Of a DNA stretch of 64,000 bases, positions 35,972 through 46,388 are shown one piece after another. The stretch comes from Vishniacozyma victoriae (Eukaryota > Basidiomycota > Tremellomycetes > Tremellales > Bulleribasidiaceae). Location: assembly GCA_017654735.1 (NCBI GenBank), contig JADPYG010000002.1, positions 62,001-126,000 of the forward strand, written 5' to 3'. The stretch's first letter is position 1. The number at the start of each line of letters is the position of its first letter. The position numbers and the translations under genes are program-made. The notes below the pieces were generated by a model. That model had not been told where the DNA came from and did not search any database. It was given only the letters and a program-made list of their open reading frames with translations.

Positions 35972-37949
35972 ATGTTACAAGCAATGAACTCGAATCAGCA
36001 TCCCGCAGCTGAGCATTCGAACATCATCACCGACATGGACGATGATCTTGTGGTCATGGCGCATCAGGCCGCTGAGCGGGAGAAAGCGATGCCGTTCAAG
36101 GAGGCGCTAAAAGTGTTTTGGCCAGGAGCACTCTGGTCCATGTGTCTATCGCTCGCTCTCGTCATGGAAGGCTACGATGTCGGCCTGGTATGTCGTCCGC
36201 TCCTTATCATCAGCGGCAGCTGACTATCTAGCTGAAGGCATTCTTCGGCCATCCGGCTTGGCTGGAACGCTTCGGAACACAGAACCCTAATGGTACCGGG
36301 TTGTATGTTTCGGCAAATTGGCAAGCTGCACTTAGCAATTGTGTCAGTGTAGGACAGGTGATTGGTCTCCTTGTGAGTTATATCGCTACAACTAATTGAC
36401 CAGCCTGACAGCAGATCAACGGATGGGCATCCTACCGGTTTGGATACAAAAAGACTTACCTAGTCGCCATGGCTGCCATCATTGGCACTATCTTCATCCT
36501 CGTCTTTGCTCAGTCTATCGAAATGCTCTTGGCCGGCGGCATTCTTTGTGGTATCCCTTGGGGAGTCTTTCAGACTCTGACCACCTCGTATGCTGCCGAG
36601 ATTTGTCCCATGGCTATTCGAGGTCATTTGACTTCATTTGTCAACATCTGTTGGGCAAGTGGACTCTTCATCTCGGCCTGCGTGATCAGAGGTACGATCA
36701 ATATCGAGAATGAATGGGGTTGGAGACTTCCCTACATGCTCCAATGGCTTTGGCCTGTGCCTCTCTTTGTCGCTTGCCTTTTCGCTCCGGAAAGTAAGTC
36801 AGTCAATAGGCGCCATGGGCGGCGCTGATCCCAGGTCCATGGTGGCTGTGTCGAGTTGGTCGACAGGAAGACGCCAAAAACTCGATTCGACGCACCGCAG
36901 TCAAGGGATACTATACCGAACAGCTCCTGAATGCTCAAGTCGCACTCATCGACCACACTCACGAGCTAGAATGGCAAGAGACCAAGAAAGGAAGTCTCTT
37001 CAATTGTTTCAAGGGGACCAATCGACGTCGATTGGAGATCGTCTGTGTTGTATGGTCGGTTCAATACTGGTGCGGTCAACCTATGACTGGGTATTCTACG
37101 TACTTGTAGGTCACTCTGTTTGCGAAGTAGGCTGTAGATTGACGGTCTAGCTTGCAGAACGCCGGGCTGTCTGTTGGCGCTGCTTTCAGCATGAATTTGG
37201 GAAATTACGGAATGTTAATTTTCGGAACTCTGGTTGTCTGGGGATGTGAGTCTGTCAGAATCAGCCAAGGGACAAGGTCTGACCGATAGTCATCAATCGA
37301 GTCGGTCGACGACGAATCTACTTGACTGGCCAAGTCATGATTGCGATACAACTTGGGATCATCGGAATCCTCGGCTGTCTCACTCAAAGCGCAAACATCT
37401 CCTACGGTATCGGAGCCTTAATGATGCTCATTAATCTCACTTTCGCAACTACACTCGGCCCAGTCTGTTATACTATTGTCGCCGAGCTACCGGCTTCGGA
37501 AGTCAGGGCCCAGACGGTCGTTTTAGCTCGAGCTGCTTATGTCATATCGGGGCTGATCAATGATCAGCTTACTCCAAGGATGTTGAGTACTGGTGATTGG
37601 AGTGTGTTCTCCTCTCTTCACCTTGAATGAAGCTGATCATATTTTAGATTGGGGTGCGAAGTGCGGCTTCTTTTTTCTGGGAACCAACGCAATCTCATGG
37701 ACATACTGTTACTTTCGTCTTCCAGAGTCCATGGGCAGGGTATGTCGCCGCACCATAATCGGAAGCCAGACTGACATTTAGACCTATGGTGAATTGGATG
37801 TCTTGTTTGCGAACGGTGTTCCTGCAAGGAAATTCAGCACTACCGCTGTGACCGAGTTCGAAACCCCATTGGGCAAGGGCGCCGAGGTGGTGAATGAAAA
37901 TGAGAAGATGGAGGAGAAGCCGGAAATTACTCATGTCGAGTTGAAGTAA
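35972..37949 (+). CDS. MFS sugar transporter, alpha-glucoside type
   Basis: Eight exons (35972-36187, 36232-36372, 36415-36793, 36835-37105, 37151-37245, 37290-37601, 37648-37739, 37782-37949) sum to 557 residues, normal for the sugar porter family. The N-terminal segment FWPGALWSMCLSLALVMEGYD is TM1; WQAALSNCVSVGQVIGLLING leads to TM2; EICPMAIRGHLTSFVNICW is the TM4-5 block, and PESPWWLCRVGRQEDA the cytoplasmic-loop signature, created over a splice junction. FINRVGRRRIYLTG is the second RxGRR motif, PESMGRTYGELDVLFANGVPARKF the C-terminal one. The set resembles yeast Mal/Agt1 alpha-glucoside:H+ symporters. Likely controlled by the divergent Zn2Cys6 gene. Substrate not proven. Confidence 0.9.
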
Positions 37950-38370
37950 TCCCGTTGTGCGGTGCTTTTGTTGTCTCTGTTATCAGAGAATTAGGGAATG
38001 ATGCTTGTACTATTAGAAAGTTGGTCGTCAGAAGTAAGAAGTCAAATACAAAGATATGAATAAAGGGTCAAAAGTCATTTCACCTGGTCTTGATTGGGAT
38101 CGGGATTCATCCGCAGCCCCCATCTGACAAATGAATCTTGAGAAGAGATGATTGAGGTATTATGCAAGTCGTTAACAGCCGAGTGGTAGGACTTGGTAGA
38201 GTAAGTTACATGTACATTTGATTCTGACGAGTTTGATTCCAGCGAAGTAGACATGTTTCGAGATAGGCGCATCAAATATGTAATTTGCAAGCGCCTATCT
38301 TTCTCCCACCTCCACTTGACAACTTTGCGAATTCGATGCTCTGACTATACATCCATCCATATTTGTAACC
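37950..38370. other. Intergenic, no gene seen
   Basis: 3' region of the transporter and promoter of RRP43. A 71-codon minus ORF (38075-38290) has no support. Pyrimidine-rich stretch near 38290-38330 before the RRP43 start. Confidence 0.45.
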
Positions 38371-39494
38371 ATGGCAGCAGCAGCAGTATTAGAGAACGAA
38401 GCAGGACCATCGACCACGACTACTCCAGGAGAGCGAGCAGAAGTCTTCAAGCGATTACATCCCGACGAATATATCAGTCGGTTCCTCGCAGAGGGATACA
38501 GACCGGATGGACGAAAGTTGAATGGATGGAGAGATGTTAGCGTCAATATCGGTATGCTCCTTGAAGACATAGGTATGGATGTCGCTAATTTATAGGCTCA
38601 GTAACTACGGCAGATGGATCAGCGTTAATCAGGATGGGAGAGACGACAATGGTTTGTGGGATCAAAGCGGAAATCGCCGAGCCAGATGCTGCGAGACCGA
38701 ATGAGGGATTCATTAGTCAGTCTTGCTGCATGATCCAAGAGATATTAGCTGACACTCAGTCCCGAATATCGATTTACCAGCACTCTGTTCACCTAAATTC
38801 AAGCCTGGACCACCAGTAGAGGAAGCGCAAGTATACTCGAATCAGCTATACGATCTCCTCATATCGTACGTCCTCCCGTTTCTGGGTGACGTCGCTGATG
38901 ATTAGATCTCAAACAGTACCCCTATCATCACTTTGTATATGCCCACGTAAAGCGGTATGGGCATTATACATTGATGTGGTTTGTATCAACTACGATGGAA
39001 ATGCGTTTGATGCCGCTGTATTGGCAGTGGTGGCAGCTTTGAAGAGTAGTAGGTTCTACCTCCGCCCTCGAGGTCCGAAACTGACGATGTAGCTACACTA
39101 CCATCCGTTCGATATGAAGGCGAATCAGGACGAGCAAAAGTCACCGGACCAGAACGTCATCCACTCCCACTAGGAAGTCTGCCACTATCATGTACATTCG
39201 GTATTTTCCAATCGTAAGTCTAGTCCTCTGTCGCGCTTATATCTACTCAATTTGGTTATGAAGCTGATAAACAGATCATATTTCCTACCCGACCCTACTG
39301 CTCTCGAAACTCCACTCCTACCCACTACCGTCGTTATTGCATTAGATGAGAAAGATAAGGCGTGTTTGGTAAGGCAGGATGGGATGGGTGGATTAAAAGG
39401 TAAAGGCGGAGAGCATGTCCTTGGGGAGGCTTGGAAAGCTACCGAGGGCAGGGTGAGGGAGCTTAGGAGTATATTGGACGAGTCTTGTCAGTGA
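38371..39494 (+). CDS. RRP43: Exosome core subunit, RNase PH-like (RRP43/EXOSC8)
   Basis: Six exons (38371-38551, 38596-38715, 38760-38865, 38906-39048, 39093-39213, 39275-39494) sum to 296 residues. RRP43 is one of six RNase-PH-fold subunits of the inactive ring of the RNA exosome, which processes and degrades RNA in nucleus and cytoplasm. Seen: RLHPDEYISRFLAEGYRPDGRK, GSVTTADGSALIRMGETTMVCGIKAEIAEP, PNIDLPALCSPKFKPGPP, ALYIDVVCINYDGNAFDAAVLA, and LPLSCTFGIF. The Leu-Asp-Pro/Tyr-rich middle fits EXOSC8 better than RRP42 or RRP45. Donor at exon 4 is taken as GTAGGT. Confidence 0.88.
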
Positions 39495-39697
39495 GTATGC
39501 AGAATCTTCGGTCAAATTTGAGGAAGTCCGGTACGCTACCCGGCCTCGCCCTGAGGACAATTACCGACCGATATCACTGACCACCTTCATCATCACATTC
39601 ATGTCCTCTGAGCGTCGCTCCGTACTTCTATACACAATCAAACACGAGAATCACTCTCCGACGACATCGGTACAGTCTCCTCAGACCGGCGTCACCT

Positions 39698-40690
39698 TTA
39701 TGACGGCCCTGCCATTGACCCCAGGCTTGCACCCTTTGATTCCATTCGCCTCCTCGATCTCTTCGCCGCCTTCGCCGCCTTCATCGCCTCAAACTGGGTA
39801 GCGAGCTCCCCATCCTCTCGAGAATCATCCAGCTCGGCTTGCGATGGTTGCCTATCTTCGGTCTGTGAAGCGGCTTCAATATCCTTGAGGGTGTCATGAG
39901 CGATCTGCACCCACGTCGCTTCCTCTGGATCTGACGCAGTCGCTGGCCTGTCGAAGCGCTCGTCGTAGGATGGTTCGATCTCTTGACGAATCTTGGGCAT
40001 CGGCCAGGGATCGGATACTGTGACATCGCCGGAGCCTTCAAAATGCGATTTCAAGTTGTCTTCGATATCGCTGACAATGGCGAAGGCTCGAGCTTGATTC
40101 AGGTCGGCGTCGCCCGTCGCGGTCATCTTGGACTTCAAGGCCGATACCAACGACGGCGGTACTTTCGCCACAAACCTTTTTGCATCATATGGGGGCCCAT
40201 TCAGGCTTGCTTCGAAGTCATGCCTGTTGTGCATATCATATTCAATGAGATTCAGGAAGTTGTCTATCGATAGGACTGCTTCCTGAGATTGAGTGTCGCC
40301 TTGCGTGCCCTTGACTGTGAGCAGCACTCGGGCTGTGACACCCTCATGGATATGATCGTTGGGTCCGTTTATTGTTCGGCCCAATCTCTGTTGCACATCG
40401 ACGGCAAACAGATAACCCTCGGCCTCGCAACCGCCCAGAGAGACCGATCTGTTACCAAGATATCGCCAATTGTGTTGGGTGGGATTCACGTAGTCTTGTT
40501 CCGCATGTGAGCCGGCTTCGAATGAAAAAAGGCGGGGAATCGGATCTCCCGACGCCAAATCATGGGCAAACAAGGAGACAAGCCCATCAGGAGTAGGAGC
40601 TACAGTGACACGGTTCTCAGCCAGTGTGTCTTGTAGACCGGGGATGGTGTATTCCTTCGAGTCGACAAAGTCATCGACGCTAGACGACAT
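39698..40690 (-). CDS. Unknown single-exon protein, 330 aa
   Basis: An uninterrupted minus-strand frame from MSSSVDDFVDSKEY to SLGSMAGPS. No signal peptide or membrane segment. It reads as a soluble domain (residues about 1-200, with RYLGNRSVSLGGCEAEGYLF and VTARVLLTVKG) followed by an acidic stretch and a basic C-terminal helix (KAAKAAKRSRRRMESK). Not recognised. Having no intron is unusual in this window; the neighbouring orphan genes at 41446 and 43405 are also intronless, suggesting a locally evolved set. The 3' end converges on RRP43, about 200 bp away. Confidence 0.6.
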   Translation of the reverse strand: MSSSVDDFVDSKEYTIPGLQDTLAENRVTVAPTPDGLVSLFAHDLASGDPIPRLFSFEAGSHAEQDYVNPTQHNWRYLGNRSVSLGGCEAEGYLFAVDVQQRLGRTINGPNDHIHEGVTARVLLTVKGTQGDTQSQEAVLSIDNFLNLIEYDMHNRHDFEASLNGPPYDAKRFVAKVPPSLVSALKSKMTATGDADLNQARAFAIVSDIEDNLKSHFEGSGDVTVSDPWPMPKIRQEIEPSYDERFDRPATASDPEEATWVQIAHDTLKDIEAASQTEDRQPSQAELDDSREDGELATQFEAMKAAKAAKRSRRRMESKGASLGSMAGPS

Positions 40691-41445
40691 GTTGTGTAGT
40701 GTGTGTTAGAATGCAAAGCGGTCGATAGTGGAGCAGATAGCAAGATCACAAAGTCGGTGGTATAGTATGTATGGTGGTGCAAAGACACGAAGAGCAGTGA
40801 CTGATTTTATTTGATCTTGTGCGAAAGAAGTCCATATATTGTGGAGCGGCCAGATGCTTGCCACCGGTATCAAAGGAGATAGTGTGAAAGGTACGCGATA
40901 TCCTTACAAATCATGGAAAGTACTAGTGCATCAGGGTCTCCTGCACTATCTCGAGCGCCTGGCGTATGGCGGACGTTCCCAAAACTCGGCGTTGGGGCAT
41001 GTTGAGACCACCAGGACGTCCAACAGATTTGCTTCTCTTGCAAGCATGGCGGCCAGAGAGCCGGCGATGATAGGGTGCAGATGTCTCGTTCTTGTAACGT
41101 GGCCCGGGCCGAGCAAATGAGATATTTAGAGTCACACCAAATGCACTTGGGATTGATGGCACTACCATCAATACTGTATCCATGCAAGTACACAGTAAAA
41201 GACAATGGATGTCGGGCTGCGCTATACTCACAGATTCCATAAACAGGTTCGCACCAACGCCAAGCACAAATATTCACAGGCTACCTTGCTCGAGCTTGGC
41301 CAGTCTGATATGCGGTCCATTCGACATTCATACATATCAAGCCCACAAGACGACGCAGCTCAAACCCGCCAAGTGTCGACCATGCGGTGCACCGCTCATG
41401 TTTCCTCCGGTTTCTAGATCTACAAAGCAAGTCAACCCTTCCCAG
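40691..41445. other. Intergenic, no gene supported
   Basis: Short overlapping ORFs on both strands (longest 135 codons, minus, 40870-41277) show no domain, signal or consistent codon choice. The region may hold a decayed orphan gene, but I cannot show it. Confidence 0.4.
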
Positions 41446-42240
41446 CTATGACGACTGTTCCTCTGTTTCCCTGTGATATGGTTTACGGCTCCTGACGTCT
41501 CCGCTCCCTTTACTCCCCGCCAAGCTGCTCGGAGGGTCTCGGTCATCTACTGGGAGTCTCTTGCTCGCCGTAGATTGCGTACCCTTGCGCCATTGCGTGA
41601 CAGCTTGGCTAACAGCATCGCAAGTCCGATGAATACTTGGAAAGTGGTCGGGCTCCATGGTCCTTTGTGCCGTTCTTGGTATCGAAGCCAGACTCCCCCA
41701 GAACTGGCTCGCTTCCCTCTCCGTCAGGCCCACAATCACGTTTGTACTACCAGGATACTGTGGAAAATCCTCATCAGGCTGGATAGCAAGAATGTGAACG
41801 GGCGGAGACTCATCGTCGAGCTTTATTGATCCTCCCAAGATTTGCAGCCCAGGTAGTCGTCCGTCTTTCTCTTTGAATGTCATCCCCTCCATGAGCTCCG
41901 CAACAAAGTCTTTACTCGGTGCGACTGGTAGATGAGGTCGCACAGTCATGATGTGAATTTCGGTGTCATCAAAGATAGATGGACACGTTGAGCGTTTGGG
42001 AACGTCATGAATAAAGTGATCGCCTTCGAGCGGAATGTGTTCGTCAAAAAGAGGATCGTCTTCCCTCTTGCCGGATCTGTTGAGGTATATGCTGTAAGCC
42101 CACTCATTGATACTGGGACTAGTGAAATGGTCTTTGCAACCGGGATTGTCCTTCAACCAATCGTCTCGTGAAATAACATTGAAGGTTTGTTCTGGAGTTG
42201 CCGCGGCCGGATCCTTGGTGAGTTTGGACCAGAAAGACAT
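41446..42240 (-). CDS. Orphan paralog 1 of a local intronless family
   Basis: Intronless frame, 264 residues from MSFWSKLTKDPA (42240). The frame stays open to a Met at 42390, which would add 50 residues rich in Arg/Leu/Ser and poor in acids (LARLASRFLPKLSAQ), like a mitochondrial presequence. Shared blocks with the gene at 43405-44208: NVISRDDWLKDNPGC versus EVISPDDWKTRYPGT; PGLQILGGSIK versus SGIQLVGFSIQ; and VHILAIQ...VIVGLTEREASQFWGSL versus TNVLAVH...LIAGLSDQEHADIWHGN. Function unknown. The C-terminal 45 residues are charged and low-complexity. Confidence 0.68.
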   Translation of the reverse strand: MSFWSKLTKDPAAATPEQTFNVISRDDWLKDNPGCKDHFTSPSINEWAYSIYLNRSGKREDDPLFDEHIPLEGDHFIHDVPKRSTCPSIFDDTEIHIMTVRPHLPVAPSKDFVAELMEGMTFKEKDGRLPGLQILGGSIKLDDESPPVHILAIQPDEDFPQYPGSTNVIVGLTEREASQFWGSLASIPRTAQRTMEPDHFPSIHRTCDAVSQAVTQWRKGTQSTASKRLPVDDRDPPSSLAGSKGSGDVRSRKPYHRETEEQSS

Positions 42241-43404
42241 GATGTGCTTGTGTATGTGCTGGAATATTGATGCAACAGGATTTATTTGGGCGGATAACTT
42301 TGGGAGGAAACGTGATGCGAGGCGTGCCAAGGTGTTGGTGAAGAAGGCAAGAGGACTGATAATACTTGCGGTATCATATATGATTCTCACTAGAGCTAAG
42401 TCTCAGTCTAATGAACGGTACTCAGTTGAAAGGACGCTTATCAGGGGAAATCCATCTTTTGTTTGGCTTGACTCTTGGGTTTCCTCCCTACGTTGGTATC
42501 AGCAAGGGGCCACAGACAACATGCAGTGTGGAGCTATTTGTTAAAGGATCGTTCGGTGGCGTTTCGAGTCTTTAAGAGTGAGGCTCCGATGATAGTCGGC
42601 TTGATCAGCAAACCGAGCAAAGAAAAGGTCATAGCTTACCGAAAGATGATGAATGATAGTCAGAAGTTATGAGGGGTACGAAGCCATCTGGGAATCAGCC
42701 TAATTTCCCACACAAGACTGTGAGGACCAAGCTCGTTCTACATGAACGGAAGACAGGTGTAAAAGATTGCCTGTTACTGCAAGACTTGTCAAGCCCTCCT
42801 CATTGGAGTCTGCACAGGTTTATTGACCAACCATTTATACCTGGAATCATACCTACATATAGGCGGTATGACGCGTGGAGCTGATGATCAATGGAAGGTC
42901 AGCTGTCTCCCACACTCCGTAAAAAGAAAATGAACGGGACCACGGCACTTAGCCATGAACCAAAATAGTATGACCTAGCCTGCATGTCAATGTCCCGCTT
43001 TTGACACAATGCTCAGGCGAAACCAGAAGTTGCAGATTGTTGAGGGCGGCGAATTATTGCCAAAAGGTCAAGTCGTTGCAGGCAGCCGGGGTACGATTTC
43101 AGAACTGTAGGGTACCTGACCCTTTGATACACCGCTCATTGTACAGACCATTGATATGCTAACAAGCCATCTGTTGCATGAACATAGGTACGCCACCGCC
43201 CACACACTGCATTGATCTATCCAAACACGCAGATCTCACTCATTCATGACATAGTAAAACTTCGAGACACGACGCATATGACACTGTATATACGAGCACC
43301 TTTGCTCACCATTTGAACCAATCCACTAGCGTCGTAGGTGAAGCGTACTGAGGTGATCAGCACATCCTCCACTTTGGTGTACGACGGCCTGAGGCCGCTT
43401 GAGC
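42241..43404. other. Intergenic, about 1.2 kb, no gene seen
   Basis: Between the two orphan paralogs. Short plus ORFs (e.g. 42475-42672, 42669-42884) have no support. No inverted repeats or transposon remnant found by eye. Confidence 0.45.
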
Positions 43405-44208
43405 TTATGTATTGAAGGTACCGTAGGACATTGATCCGAGCTTATTTCGGACGATATCTACAGCCGTAGGTTTTGAGGACCGGAGGGGTGACTTCACCAA
43501 ATCATCGATGCCGCTTTGAGCAGACTGTGCAAGAGTAGGGAAATCGGGGAATGCCCAAAGTATCTCGGATTGCCTGTCGTCGGCACTTAAATAAGTGGGG
43601 GTGACAGGCGATTCGTGCGTGCCTTGACCGTCGATAAACAGATTCCCATGCCAGATATCAGCGTGTTCTTGGTCAGACAATCCCGCAATCAGGGTTGGCT
43701 TGTTCCCGTAACTCGCCTGTCCGCGTCTCGGCTTCTGAACTGTATGTACCGCCAATACATTGGTGGGGTGAGATCCTGCCTCGGGCTGGATGGAGAATCC
43801 AACGAGTTGGATTCCCGAACCATGATGGGTATCCTCTTCCGTCTGGCCACCGTTTACCGAGCCGACGATTCTGACCGCCAGCTCGTGTAAGTCACTGCCG
43901 GGGTATACGGACGGAGCCGTAGTAGGGCCTGTGAAAGTGAGACGGGATGGAGTCTCAGAGATAAGCAAACCCCTCCTCGCTCTGTTCCCGTTGCCATGGG
44001 TATACTGATGGCTGTCATTGCTTTCGTCGGTTCCGAGTGGTTGCGCGCTAGCGCCGTAGACAGCCTTAATGATGCCGTCTATGGTCAATTCCGTACCGGG
44101 ATATCGCGTTTTCCAATCGTCAGGCGATATCACCTCGAAGGACAATCGCGACTCCTGAGAAGGAGTTGGCTCGAGGATACTATTCAGACTGTTACGAAGA
44201 AACTGCAT
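43405..44208 (-). CDS. Orphan paralog 2 of a local intronless family
   Basis: Intronless frame, 267 residues from MQFLRNSLNSILEP (44208); open to a Met at 44316, which would add 36 residues rich in Ser/Arg/Tyr/Leu with no acids before the core (LLNRAYHTRYSSSTKRLSY), again presequence-like. Core blocks are shared with the 41446 gene (VIS.DDW...PG, GIQLVGFSIQ, LIAGLSDQEHADIWHGN). Divergence is high, so the duplication is old or the genes evolve fast. No known domain, signal peptide or membrane segment in the core. Confidence 0.68.
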   Translation of the reverse strand: MQFLRNSLNSILEPTPSQESRLSFEVISPDDWKTRYPGTELTIDGIIKAVYGASAQPLGTDESNDSHQYTHGNGNRARRGLLISETPSRLTFTGPTTAPSVYPGSDLHELAVRIVGSVNGGQTEEDTHHGSGIQLVGFSIQPEAGSHPTNVLAVHTVQKPRRGQASYGNKPTLIAGLSDQEHADIWHGNLFIDGQGTHESPVTPTYLSADDRQSEILWAFPDFPTLAQSAQSGIDDLVKSPLRSSKPTAVDIVRNKLGSMSYGTFNT

Positions 44209-44788
44209 ATCACGACGATTGACGTAGCTGAGCCGTTTGGTGCTAGATGAGTACCTGGTGTGGTAAGCGCGATTGAGTAGGGAAAGAGAGGATAGCAAGG
44301 GAGGAGGTGGAGACATATAGTGTTAAAAGAAGAGCCAAGACTCCACCGATCTGAAAGGTGAGATCGCTTAAAGGAGAGTCGGTCAGTGACGACGTGTCAC
44401 ATACTCGTATTTGTCTCTTTTCACGGGAAAAACTAGTTGTCTGACCCACCTTACATCCACGGGATCTAATCCCTCTTCGCAGGCGACCGGTCGCGAGGAG
44501 CTGTTTATGAAAGGAAGCACATGTGTATCGTGCAGACCACGGGAACTTCAGCTGGTCACCGGCCATACGGTTGATATTCGGAAGCGCAGAGGCTGACATG
44601 GTGTACATGACTTTCCTGACGGATCCAAGAGTGAGAGTTAGGGGCATATGCGATACAATCGAACAATTGGAAACGGCATGAAAGAGATGAAGTCAATTCA
44701 GGCACAGAACCACGTGACGAGATTTCAAAATTCTATCTCGCGCTTCATTCAATCCACCGTTCATTGTAACATCAATCAACCATCAACC
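44209..44788. promoter_or_regulatory. Divergent region between orphan paralog 2 and RRP14
   Basis: About 580 bp. The minus ORF at 44243-44647 overlaps the possible 5' extension of orphan paralog 2 and has no independent support. A C/A-rich tract (TCAATCAACCATCAACC) sits directly before the RRP14 start. Confidence 0.4.
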
Positions 44789-46031
44789 ATGTCTACAGCA
44801 ATAGCAACACTATCAACACCAAGAGATGATTTGGTAGAGTCGCTAGAGAAGCATAATGCTACTTTCACCAAATTACTCTCCTTAATCCCAGCGAGATTCT
44901 ACCTACCTCCCGACCAGGATGAATTGGATTCGAGATGGATGAAGAATAAGAAACGTCGTACCGGGGAGGAGATCAAGGAGCACAAGAGAAAGGCTAAGGC
45001 TGATAAGGTCAGTATCATTGCCAAGATGGAGTGGAGATGTGCTTATGAGTAGCTTGACCCTGCAAACAATTTGACGACTGATCAATTACTCGCTCAGCAA
45101 ATTACTGGTGCTACTACCACTTCCGAATCCGAAGCTGGTCCATCTTCCTTACCACCCGTTCAGATCGCTCCTCTACCTCCTACTGCTAGTATTTCGGACC
45201 TAAGGGCGAAATTACATGACCGACTAGATAAATTCAAGAGGGATCGAGGAGAGCCTGAAACTCGAGATGAACTTGAAGCTGAGCGAAGAGCAAAGAGGGG
45301 TGAGATGAGGGATAAACGTAGAAAAGAGAGGAAGGAGCAGAGGAGAAAGTCCAAAGCTGAGCCTACTGCTAAACCAGCAAAGGTACGCCCATGTCTTTCT
45401 GTTTCAAGTGAAAAGCTGATTAGATAGCAACAATTGATTGTACCTCAACTCCATACTCCTGTCGATTCCGTCAGTTATCAATCAATGGCTTTACCATCCA
45501 CCTCCAAACAGGGTAAAGCACCTTTGAAGCATATCTCGAACCCATCGCAGGCATTGGCACATCTTGAGAAACATAATTCGAAACTCGCTGGATTACCCGA
45601 GGAAAAGCGAAAGGAAGTTGAAGAGCGAGAGAGATGGGCTAAAGCTGAAGAAAGGGCTAGGGGAGGAAAAGTAGCAGATGAAGAAAAGACTTTGAAGAAG
45701 GCTGTCAAGAGGTTGGAAAAGACAAAGTCGAAGTCTGGCAAGGACTGGTTCGTCCCTTCTTCATCTCCCATCTTCCCATCCTATACATGAAAGTGAGCTG
45801 ACAATCAGGGTTGAGCGGAAAAAGAACATCGAGCAAAGCCAAGCTACATCAATCAAAAAGAGGAACGACAATATCGCCTCTCGAATCCAAACCAAGAGGG
45901 ATAAAAAGATGGGAATCAAGGATAAGGGCAAGAAATCCGCGGGGGGTGAATCAAAGGGAGGTAAAGGTGGTGGAAAGAAGAGACCTGGGTTCGAGGGAGG
46001 TAAGGGTAAGGGCAGGAAGGAGCAGGCCTAG
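44789..46031 (+). CDS. RRP14: Nucleolar ribosome-biogenesis protein RRP14 / SURF6
   Basis: Four exons (44789-45007, 45053-45382, 45428-45747, 45809-46031) sum to 363 residues. It starts with a short helical domain (LVESLEKHNATFTKLLSLIPARFYLP, of which KLLSLIPARFYLP is typical of SURF6 N-termini), then a Lys/Arg-rich coiled-coil body (RAKLHDRLDKFKRDRGEP) and the SURF6 C-terminal domain (ALAHLEKHNSKLAGLPEEKR; NIASRIQTKRDKK). The end is a Gly/Lys-rich tail. The yeast protein acts in 60S and 40S pre-rRNA processing in the nucleolus. The exon 3 donor (GTTCGT) is weak but required by frame. Confidence 0.9.
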
Positions 46032-46388
46032 GAGTATGTGTATGGTGGTTTTGTGTAAGATGTATTTGCGTACTTTCGTTGTTGGGAAGGCTGATTTTGC
46101 TGATCAGGTGTTGACCGCTAGACTTAATACCTTGTAAGAACACTCCAATGGGAAGCAATGATGGCGCGACAGGCAGTATCGAATCAAACCGTCAAGACCC
46201 ACCAGGCCCGCTTTATTCAGTACCTTCGGCCGTTCGATACTTCTCCTTCCAACCATGAAATCTTCGCACGTATACTTGAACTCGTTCATGGTCATGCTTT
46301 GGGTGCACCAAATGTCACTGGAGAATAAACAAGTGAGACCGGCTGCATAAAGCTAAACATAATCAGTCCTAAATTAGATGAATTGGGG
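46032..46388. other. Convergent 3' region
   Basis: Shared 3' flank of RRP14 (+) and the arrestin-like gene (-). Short ORFs on both strands have no support. Confidence 0.45.
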
